NCBI GenBank assembly: GCA_946481465.1
Contig: CAMLOC010000214.1
Coordinates: 1 to 6,583 of the forward strand
Length of the DNA: 6,583 nucleotides
Direction: 5' to 3'
Origin: an uncultured Shinella sp.
GTDB lineage: Bacteria > Pseudomonadota > Alphaproteobacteria > Rhizobiales > Rhizobiaceae
In this document: positions 1-5,821 of the stretch, piece after piece
Position numbering within the stretch: position 1 is the stretch's first letter
Layout of the letters: every line of letters starts with the position of its first letter
The notes under the pieces: model-generated
What the model was told of the DNA's origin: nothing
The model's database searches: none
Seen by the model: only the letters and a program-made list of their open reading frames with translations
Program-made: the position numbers and the translations under genes

Positions 1-1671
1 GACGAGATGATCGACCCGGCGATCCAGGCGATCGACGCGCAGACCCAGGCGGCGATGAACCATCCGCTCAGCACCACCAACCTGCTCATCGACGACGATA
101 TCGGCGGGCGGGTCCTCGAGCATGTCTCCGTCAAGATCGCGCCCGGCGAGACCGTCGCGATCATCGGCGCGGCGGCGAGCGGCGGCGACCGCCTCGCCGA
201 GGCGCTGGCCCGCGTCACCTGGCCGGCCGGCGGCAAGGTGACGGCCGGCGACGACGACCTCTTCGCCCTGCCGGAAGCCGTGACCGGCCGGCGCATCTCC
301 TATGTCTCGCCGGATGCCTATTTCTTCCACGGCAGCCTGAAGGACAACCTGCTCTACGGCCTCAAGCACGCGCCGATCGAGCCGGCCGCCTACAAGGGGC
401 CGGATGCCGACCGTCGCAAATGGGACGTGCTGGAGGCGCGCCGCTCCGGCAATCCGGACTTCGACCTCAACGGCAACTGGATCGACCTCGCCACGCTCAA
501 CGCCAACGGCACGGACGGGCTGTTCGGCGCGATGATGGCCGTGCTGGACGTGGTGGAACTGTCCGACGACGTGTTGCAGCTCGCGCTGCATTCCTCCATC
601 GCGGCCAACAACAATGCCGATTTCGCGGCCCAGATCGTCGAGATGCGCCACGACCTGCGCGAGGAGCTGGACCGCCGCGACCTCAACAGCCTCATCGTGC
701 CGTTCCGCGACAACGAGTACAACACCGAGGCGCCGGTGGCGGAAAACCTGTTCTTCGGCATGATGACGGACCCGAAGGCCTCGACCAAGGCCATCGTCAA
801 GACGCCCTATTTCCGCAACATCATGCGCGAGAGCGGCCTTGGCGAGGCGCTGTTCGAAATGGGCAAGGGCATCGCCGAAAGCACGGTGGAACTCTTCAAG
901 GACCTGCCGCCCGACCACCCGTTCTTCGAGCAGCTGACCTTCATGCGGGCGGATGAAATCCCGACCTACCAGCACCTCTTGCAGAAGCTGCGGCACAATG
1001 CCGCACCCAGCGAGGAGGACCGCATCGCGCTCATCAAGCTCAGCTTCTTCTATGTCGAGCCGCGGCACCGCTTCGGCGTGCTCGACGAGAAGCTGATGCG
1101 CAAGATCGTCGAGGTGCGCCACCAGTTCCACGCGAACCTGCCGACGGAACTGCAGGCCCACATTGAACGTTACAACCCGAATGCCTATCTGACATCGGGA
1201 ACGCTGGTGGACAATATCGTGTTCGGCAAGCTCAACCATCGCTTCAGCGACGCGATTTCCAAGCTCAGGGAGATCGGCGGGGAGCTTCTGGCCAAGCGGC
1301 CGGAACTCTACCGCGCGTTGATGGCGCTGGGGCTGGAATCGAATATCGGCACCGGCGGCCGGCGGCTGAACAGCCTGCAGCGCCTGAAGCTGGGCCTTGC
1401 CCGCGCGCTCATCCGCCGTTCGGACTACTACATATTCAATCGCGCGTTCTCGGGCGTCGACCACCACCTCCAGGAGCACATCGTGGAGGCGGCCCTTGCG
1501 TTCCTCGCCAAGAGCGGTGATAATCCTGCGGTTGTCTGGGTTTTGTCAAACACCCCGCTTGCAAAACACTTTAAAAGGGTGCTTGCTTTTGATGGCGGAA
1601 GTTTGGTGGAAGACGGAACCTACGAGACGATCGTCGAAAGTGGTACGGTATACAAGCAACTGATAGCATGA
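1..1671 (+). CDS. Degenerate ABC-exporter-type ATP-binding protein, 5'-truncated by window edge
   Basis: The reading frame is open at base 1. The first ATG (base 7) lies in what looks like the linker between a membrane domain and the ATPase domain, so the true start is probably upstream. Residue numbers count from that ATG (554 aa visible). The fold follows an exporter-type nucleotide-binding domain: an A-loop/strand region (about 21-53), VSVKIAPGETVAIIG, a Q-loop region (97-118), a signature region (450-466), a Walker B region (473-485) and an H-loop region (509-516). Every catalytic motif is altered. Walker A reads GAAASGGD (54-61, no Lys, no Ser/Thr). The Q-loop Gln is Pro102. LSGGQ is LNSLQ (454-458). 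Walker B Asp-Glu is Asn478-Arg479. The H-loop His is Asn515. Only the D-loop (SGVD, 482-485) looks normal. Residues about 120-385 form an insertion with two more Q-loop-like segments. ATP hydrolysis by this domain seems unlikely; a structural or regulatory ABC subunit is inferred. A canonical ATPase domain upstream cannot be excluded. Confidence 0.8.
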   Translation, partial: DEMIDPAIQAIDAQTQAAMNHPLSTTNLLIDDDIGGRVLEHVSVKIAPGETVAIIGAAASGGDRLAEALARVTWPAGGKVTAGDDDLFALPEAVTGRRISYVSPDAYFFHGSLKDNLLYGLKHAPIEPAAYKGPDADRRKWDVLEARRSGNPDFDLNGNWIDLATLNANGTDGLFGAMMAVLDVVELSDDVLQLALHSSIAANNNADFAAQIVEMRHDLREELDRRDLNSLIVPFRDNEYNTEAPVAENLFFGMMTDPKASTKAIVKTPYFRNIMRESGLGEALFEMGKGIAESTVELFKDLPPDHPFFEQLTFMRADEIPTYQHLLQKLRHNAAPSEEDRIALIKLSFFYVEPRHRFGVLDEKLMRKIVEVRHQFHANLPTELQAHIERYNPNAYLTSGTLVDNIVFGKLNHRFSDAISKLREIGGELLAKRPELYRALMALGLESNIGTGGRRLNSLQRLKLGLARALIRRSDYYIFNRAFSGVDHHLQEHIVEAALAFLAKSGDNPAVVWVLSNTPLAKHFKRVLAFDGGSLVEDGTYETIVESGTVYKQLIA

Positions 1672-1718
1672 CTGGAATGAAGTGATCAGATAACCGGAAT
1701 TCGAGGCGGTTGACTGTT

Positions 1719-2138
1719 ATGATCTTGAACGACGAAGTGCAGATGTTACGACGGGTCCCGCTGTTCTCGGGCATCGATGCAGGCAAGCTGAAACTACTCG
1801 CCTTCGCCTCGGACCGGGTCAGCTACCGCGAAGGCCAGGAGCTCTTCCATCAGGGCGACGAAGGCGATGCCGCCTATGTCGTGCTCTCGGGCGTCGTCGA
1901 CGTCTACAAGGAAGGCCCCGCAGGGAACGAGAAGATCGCATCGACCGGCAGCTGCTCGGTTGTCGGCGAGATCGCCATCCTCTGCGGCACGACCCGCAAT
2001 GCCACCGTCAAGGCCTCCACGGTCGTGGAAGCGCTGCGCATCCGCAAGGATTGCTTCCTCAAGGTCCTCTCCTCCTGCCCCCGCAGCATGGCCGAAACCA
2101 TGCGCGTTATGGGCGAGCGGCTCGCTACCGCGCACTGA
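1719..2138 (+). CDS. Stand-alone cyclic-nucleotide-binding-domain protein
   Basis: A 139-residue protein made of essentially one cNMP-binding (CAP-like effector) domain. It opens with the typical LRRVPLFSGID segment (10-20) before the beta-barrel. It then has REGQELFHQGDEGDAAYVV (37-55), and a phosphate-binding cassette with Gly83-Glu84 (VVGEIAIL) and Arg93 (TTRNATV). These are the residues that contact ribose and cyclic phosphate in cAMP/cGMP-binding members, so ligand binding is plausible. After the barrel only a short C-helix remains (about 112-136). There is no winged-helix DNA-binding domain, so it is not a complete Crp/Fnr regulator although databases often name such proteins that way. 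I chose ATG 1719 because AGGCGG (1704-1709) sits 9 bases upstream; the in-frame TTG at 1710 would abut that site. The gene follows the ABC-like gene by 47 bases with no clear terminator, which suggests co-transcription and perhaps a sensory role for that protein. Confidence 0.85.
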   Translation: MILNDEVQMLRRVPLFSGIDAGKLKLLAFASDRVSYREGQELFHQGDEGDAAYVVLSGVVDVYKEGPAGNEKIASTGSCSVVGEIAILCGTTRNATVKASTVVEALRIRKDCFLKVLSSCPRSMAETMRVMGERLATAH

Positions 2139-2293
2139 GGACCCGTCCGTCGGCCTTGCCCGCCGGCTTTTCCTGAACGTCCCTTCCGGGCCGACCAGCT
2201 TTGGCTTGCGTGCGTCCACGCGGCCGTCCTGCTTCCTTTGCCGAAGGTCTTTCGGGCGTTCCGTTGCCGGATCGCCTGATCCCGTTCCGCAAA

Positions 2294-2314
2294 GCACCGC
2301 GCACCATGCGGTGC
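2294..2314. terminator. Hairpin between convergent genes, possible weak terminator
   Basis: GCACCGC (2294-2300) and GCGGTGC (2308-2314) form a perfect 7-bp stem with a 7-base loop. The hairpin lies 156 bases after the cyclic-nucleotide protein and 70 bases beyond the phosphoesterase stop on the other strand. Read on the minus strand it is followed by only TTT, so it would be a poor intrinsic terminator. The rest of the 245-base spacer (2139-2383) shows no convincing gene; CCGAA (2241-2245) pairs with TTCGG (2251-2255) in a second, weaker hairpin. Confidence 0.35.
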
Positions 2315-2383
2315 CGGCTGGATTTGCCAAGCAATTGCGGCGGAAACAAGGGACGGACGCCCCTCGCCCCGCTCGCGCACCCC

Positions 2384-4033
2384 TCATATTTCCGTGATCG
2401 CCTGCGCCTGTCGCGCCGCCCGGTCGAGGCTGCGGCCGAGGACGCCGAGGAAGATCGCCAGGAACCGTCGGGGGCCGTCTTCGTCCCCCGGCGCCGGATC
2501 GCCGAATGCGTCGGCCAGCAGGCGATAGCGGGCAAGGGCGTCCGGGGCGATGAAGGCGGGCGCCTGCGCGGGCGACTGGCGCAGGCAGTACCAGTCGACG
2601 ACGAGGTCGAGGAAGGGCGTTTCCTCCAGGCCGGCCGTGTCGGGGCCTGCCGGCGGGGCGCCCTCCGCCATCAGCCGCCAGAGGTCGGCGATCGTCATGC
2701 GCCGCGCCAGTTCGGCCATTTCCGCCGGCCATTCCTTCGGCAGGAAGCGCTTGAGGACGAGGGCGCGCATGTGCGCGCGCAGGAAATCGCCGTAATCGCG
2801 GGCGGCGAGCGCCGGGTCGGGGGCATGGCCGGCGCGCGCCTCCTCCGCCCGGTAGAGCGCCAGGAGGTCGGCATCGAGCGGCATGCCGGCAAGCGAAACC
2901 GTTTCGACGGACGGCGGCCCCTCCCCCGTCCCGACCACGACGAAGCCGGCGGGAAAGGCGACGAGCGAGGGTACGGCGATGTTGACGAGGCTGCGGCCGC
3001 CGGCATCGTGGCGCGTGCGGGCCTCGACATGCAGGTGCCCGCTGAAATGCAGCGTGATGCCGGCGGCGGCGAGCGTTTCGGCGACGAGCGGGCGGGGCGT
3101 GCGCCGCGCCACGGCCGTCTCGCCGAACAGGGCCCGCTCGCTGTCCGTCCCGTCCTCGAAGGGATCGAGCACGGGGTAGTGGGAAAAGGCGAGAAGATCC
3201 TTGCCCGCGCGCGCCGCCCGCGCCGAGACGTCGGCGATCCAGGGCAGGAGATAGGGTTTCACGCGCAAAAGCGCGTTCCAGCCGGCATTCGAACTGCCGA
3301 GGAAAGCCTTCTTGCGGGCGATGTCGCGCCGGCCGTCGCGCGGCTCGAAGACATTGGCGTCGATCATCAGGAGCCACAGCCCCTCCTCCGGCTCGACCAG
3401 GTAGGAGGCGTCCATCAGCCGCCGCACGGTATTGCCGTCGGCGGACCAAAGGTCGTGCTCGCGCGCGGCGGGCGCATCGCTCGGGCCGAAAGGCGTTTCG
3501 AAGTGAAGGTCGCCGGGGCGGCGGAAATAGCCGAATTCGCCGAGCGCGCGGATGCCGGCCGGCACGCCGTCGCAATACATCGTCTGCGTCACGACCGGCC
3601 GGCCCGGATCCTCCGCCGCCTTTTCCGCGTCGCTCGTCACCAGCGTCGTGCCGCCCCCGGCATTCACATAGCGCGTGTCGCAGTGCTTGCCGAGCGGGCC
3701 GAAGACATCGTGGTTGCCCGGCGTGGCGTAGAAGCGCAGGCCGTGGCGATCGCGATAGGCGGCGAGCAGCCGCACCAGGCTCGCCACCGTGCCGCGCTGG
3801 CCGTCGTCGCTATAGTCGCCGAGCAGCACGACATGGCGGATGCCCATGGCGACGATCCGGTCGAGCGCGGCCGGGAGGGCGGCGAAGCTCTCGTTGTAGA
3901 CGCGGGTCGAGCGGGCGGTGTCGGCGAAGGTGCGCACCGTCAGCCGCCGCCCGTTCACCACGATGCCGGGGAAATCGTAGTCGCCTTCGATATCGTGGAA
4001 ATGGGCGTCCGCGATGACGGCGACGCGGGCCAT
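2384..4033 (-). CDS. Calcineurin-like metallophosphoesterase with long C-terminal extension
   Basis: A 549-residue protein with the ordered metal-binding motifs of calcineurin-like phosphoesterases. These are DAH (Asp9, His11), GD (Asp73, in LLGDYSDDG), GNHD (106-109), FSHYP with His285, and SGHLH (331-335). They would ligate two metal ions and support hydrolysis of a phosphomonoester or phosphodiester; the substrate cannot be read from sequence. About 175 residues separate GNHD from His285, so there is a large insertion between the core elements, including REHDLWSADGNTVRRL. Beyond residue about 370 a further 180 residues form a mostly helical extension that I do not recognise. No signal peptide or membrane segment is apparent, since the N-terminus MARVAVIADAH is the first core strand; it is therefore probably cytoplasmic. 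The start is 5 bases after the methyltransferase stop, so translational coupling is likely. SD-like GGCGGG overlaps the end of the upstream gene. Confidence 0.88.
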   Translation of the reverse strand: MARVAVIADAHFHDIEGDYDFPGIVVNGRRLTVRTFADTARSTRVYNESFAALPAALDRIVAMGIRHVVLLGDYSDDGQRGTVASLVRLLAAYRDRHGLRFYATPGNHDVFGPLGKHCDTRYVNAGGGTTLVTSDAEKAAEDPGRPVVTQTMYCDGVPAGIRALGEFGYFRRPGDLHFETPFGPSDAPAAREHDLWSADGNTVRRLMDASYLVEPEEGLWLLMIDANVFEPRDGRRDIARKKAFLGSSNAGWNALLRVKPYLLPWIADVSARAARAGKDLLAFSHYPVLDPFEDGTDSERALFGETAVARRTPRPLVAETLAAAGITLHFSGHLHVEARTRHDAGGRSLVNIAVPSLVAFPAGFVVVGTGEGPPSVETVSLAGMPLDADLLALYRAEEARAGHAPDPALAARDYGDFLRAHMRALVLKRFLPKEWPAEMAELARRMTIADLWRLMAEGAPPAGPDTAGLEETPFLDLVVDWYCLRQSPAQAPAFIAPDALARYRLLADAFGDPAPGDEDGPRRFLAIFLGVLGRSLDRAARQAQAITEI

Positions 4034-4038
4034 GGGGC

Positions 4039-4524
4039 CTAGGCCCGCCTGCGGTAGAGGAAATAGCGGCGGCTGTCGACGGCGGCCGGCAGCGGCAGCG
4101 GTTCCAGCGCCGCATGGTCGAGCGGCAGGCCGCTGACGGCGATGCCGCCGGCGCCGAGCGCGCGGGCGACGATATCGGGCAGCCAGGTCAGCGTGATCGC
4201 GTCCTTGTCGTCATAGCCCGTGCCGATATCGGCATGGACGAGCGCGGCATTCGTGCCGGCGAAGGCCTCCGCCGTTTCGGCGATCTCGCCGAGCACCAGA
4301 TCGCCCGGCGGCGGCGTGGAGGAGGCATGCGCGCCGAGCGCCCGGTCGAAGGCGACGATGTGCCGGCCGGGGAATTTTTCCCGCAGGTGATCGAAGGTGC
4401 GGCCGTTGCCGAGGCCGATCTCGAGGATCGCGCCCTCCTGCGGCAGCGGCAGGGCCTGCGCGACATGGTCGAGCACGTCGCGCTGGGCGGACATGCGGCG
4501 GATGAAGCTTTCAAGACGGCTCAT
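4039..4524 (-). CDS. Small class I SAM-dependent methyltransferase
   Basis: A 161-residue protein of the Rossmann-type methyltransferase fold. The SAM-binding motif I is ILEIGLGNGRT (33-43). An acidic residue at the end of strand 2 (VAFDRAL, Asp60) would bind the ribose hydroxyls. LVLGEIAET (77-84 region) and LVHADIGTGYDD (95-106) match the following strands. The N-terminal MSRLESFIRRMSAQRDVLDH and the compact length fit the small bacterial family that I recall as Methyltransf_17; that assignment is from memory and not checked. The substrate is unknown. I chose ATG 4524 because AGAGG (4531-4535) lies 6 bases upstream and the homologous-looking protein starts there. The frame extends to an ATG at 4602, but that adds a Cys/Arg-rich stretch running into the promoter region. 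It is the first gene of a two-gene unit with the metallophosphoesterase, and it is divergent from the glycosyltransferase unit. Confidence 0.85.
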   Translation of the reverse strand: MSRLESFIRRMSAQRDVLDHVAQALPLPQEGAILEIGLGNGRTFDHLREKFPGRHIVAFDRALGAHASSTPPPGDLVLGEIAETAEAFAGTNAALVHADIGTGYDDKDAITLTWLPDIVARALGAGGIAVSGLPLDHAALEPLPLPAAVDSRRYFLYRRRA

Positions 4525-4578
4525 GCGGGACCTCTGGCCTTGCGGATATCGGCGGCGCCCGCTGGGAAAGCAAGACGG

Positions 4579-4607
4579 TTGGCATAAGCACGCCGCGCAC
4601 ATATACA
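4579..4607 (+). promoter_or_regulatory. Candidate sigma-70 promoter for the glycosyltransferase unit
   Basis: TTGGCA (4579-4584) and TATACA (4602-4607) are separated by exactly 17 bases, close to both the sigma-70 consensus and the alphaproteobacterial housekeeping form CTTGAC-N17-CTATAT. Transcription from about 4614 would give a leader of nearly 90 bases before ATG 4701. This AT-containing patch stands out in a very GC-rich region. Confidence 0.5.
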
Positions 4608-4623
4608 GGGACCCCGCGCGTCC

Positions 4624-4651
4624 AGATGGGCGTGTTTGGCCGGCCTGTCAA
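4624..4651 (-). promoter_or_regulatory. Candidate sigma-70 promoter for the methyltransferase-phosphoesterase unit
   Basis: On the minus strand a perfect -35 element TTGACA (4651-4646), preceded by C as in alphaproteobacteria, is followed after 16-17 bases by a weak -10 (CCATCT/CATCTG, about 4629-4623). A start near 4616 would leave a leader of about 90 bases before ATG 4524. The -35 is convincing and the -10 is not. Transcription would run head-on across the plus-strand promoter candidate. Confidence 0.4.
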
Positions 4652-4700
4652 GCCTTGCCGCCGCGCCACGACGACGAACGGAAAGGGCCTGCGGGCGAGC

Positions 4701-5798
4701 ATGAGGATCGCATTCTACGCCCCGCTGAAATCGCCGGATCACCCCGTGCCCTCGGGCGACCGGCTGATGGCCCGCCAGCTTCTCGCCTGCCTCACGCGCG
4801 CCGGCCATGCCGTCACGCTCGCCTCGGACCTGCGCGCCTTTTGCGGCGACAGCGACGACGCGGCCGCCTATGCGGCGCTCCGGGCGAAGGCGGCGGCGGA
4901 GGTCGGGCGGCTCTCGGCGCTCTGGCGGGCGGAGGGCGCGCCGGACCTCTGGTTCTGCTACCACCCCTATTACAAGGCGCCGGACCTCATCGGCCCCGCG
5001 CTCTGCAAGGCCTTCGGCATCGCCTATGCCACCGCGGAGGCCTCCTATTCGGCGCGCCGCAATCTCGGCATCTGGCGCGACATGCAGGCGCAAATGCTGG
5101 AGGCGGTGCGCGGCGCGGCCGTCAACATCGCCCTCACCGCCCGCGACGCGGCCGGCCTTGCCGCGGCGGCGCCGGAGGCGGTGCTCGCGCCGCTCAAACC
5201 CTTCATCGACGCCGCGCCGTTCATCGCGCAGGCCGCCCGGCCGCAGCCGGGCCATCTCGTCACCGTGGCGATGATGCGGGCCGGCGACAAGCTGGAGAGT
5301 TTTCGCGCGCTCGCCGGGGCGCTGCGGCTGATCGAGGACCGGCCCTGGCGCCTTTCGGTGGCCGGCGACGGGCCGCTGCGGGCCGAGGTGGAGGCTCTGT
5401 TTGCCGGCTTCGGCGCGGGGCGCGTCGCCTGGCTCGGGCAGATGCCGCCCGCCGCGGTGGCCGCGCTCCTGGCCGAAGGCGCGCTCTATGTCTGGCCGGG
5501 CTGCGGCGAGGCCTACGGGCTCGCCTATCTGGAGGCGCAGGCCGCCGGCCTGCCGGTCGTCGCCTGGAAGACGGCCGGCGTGCCCGAGGTGGTCGCGGAC
5601 GGCGTGACGGGCCGGCTCACCGCACCGGGTGATCCCGCCGCCTATGCCGCGGCCGTCGCGGCGCTGCTGGACGATCCGGCGGAGCGGCGGCGCCTCGGCG
5701 AGGCCGCCCGCGCCCGCGTGCTCGCCGACCATTCGCTCGCCGCGGCGACCGCCGCGCTGGACGCTATCGTGCGCAAGACCCTGGGAGAGACCGGATGA
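4701..5798 (+). CDS. GT4-type glycosyltransferase (GT-B fold)
   Basis: A 365-residue retaining glycosyltransferase of the group-1/GT4 type. The N-terminal Rossmann half begins MRIAFYAPLKSPDHPVPSGD, giving the usual first strand and an acceptor-side loop, and contains LWFCYHPYY (83-91). The C-terminal half carries the donor-binding features: LSVAGDGPLR (218-227), VAWLGQMP (242-249), and the E-x7-E motif Glu270...Glu278 in GCGEAYGLAYLEAQAAGLPVV. GVPEVVADGVTG (293-304) follows, as is typical. It probably transfers a sugar from a nucleotide donor to a glycan or lipid acceptor at the inner face of the membrane; neither donor nor acceptor can be named. No membrane segment is seen. I chose ATG 4701 because the protein begins directly with the first beta-strand. 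The in-frame ATG at 4626 would add 25 low-quality residues over the promoter region. The Shine-Dalgarno site is weak (GGGCGAG just upstream). The stop overlaps the next gene's ATG. Confidence 0.88.
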   Translation: MRIAFYAPLKSPDHPVPSGDRLMARQLLACLTRAGHAVTLASDLRAFCGDSDDAAAYAALRAKAAAEVGRLSALWRAEGAPDLWFCYHPYYKAPDLIGPALCKAFGIAYATAEASYSARRNLGIWRDMQAQMLEAVRGAAVNIALTARDAAGLAAAAPEAVLAPLKPFIDAAPFIAQAARPQPGHLVTVAMMRAGDKLESFRALAGALRLIEDRPWRLSVAGDGPLRAEVEALFAGFGAGRVAWLGQMPPAAVAALLAEGALYVWPGCGEAYGLAYLEAQAAGLPVVAWKTAGVPEVVADGVTGRLTAPGDPAAYAAAVAALLDDPAERRRLGEAARARVLADHSLAAATAALDAIVRKTLGETG

Positions 5799-5821
5799 CG
5801 CTGCCTGCCTGCGCAAGACCC
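5770..5821 (+). repeat. 12-bp direct repeat flanking the glycosyltransferase/deacetylase junction
   Basis: TGCGCAAGACCC occurs at 5770-5781 and again at 5810-5821, 40 bases apart. The first copy lies in the end of the glycosyltransferase gene and the second in the start of the deacetylase-like gene, read in different frames. It may be chance in GC-rich DNA. Confidence 0.6.

Noticed and set aside
1543..1575. A promoter (TTGTCA with TTTAAA) inside the end of the ABC gene
   Set aside because: The spacing between the hexamers is 21 bases, too long for a normal sigma-70 promoter; noted only as part of the low-GC patch.
2139..2383. A possible small basic protein or gene tail in the spacer between the convergent genes
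   Set aside because: Open frames here are extensions of shadow frames, have no ribosome binding site, and show no recognisable domain.
1794..3575. A 593-codon open frame on the minus strand spanning the cyclic-nucleotide gene, the spacer and part of the phosphoesterase
   Set aside because: The translation is Arg/Pro-rich and crosses two well-supported genes in the wrong frame; no family features.
2201..4042. A 613-codon open frame on the plus strand, antisense to the phosphoesterase
   Set aside because: It is the longest open frame in the window, but its translation is a low-complexity Arg/Ala/Gly/Asp-rich sequence with no motif. It mirrors a gene that has all five phosphoesterase motifs; long antisense frames are expected in GC-rich DNA.
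4525..4602. N-terminal extension of the methyltransferase to the ATG at 4602
   Set aside because: It would add a Cys/Arg-rich stretch with no role in the fold, while ATG 4524 has a good AGAGG site 6 bases upstream.
4626..4700. N-terminal extension of the glycosyltransferase to the ATG at 4626
   Set aside because: The extra 25 residues precede the first beta-strand, resemble no leader or membrane segment, and overlap the divergent promoter region.
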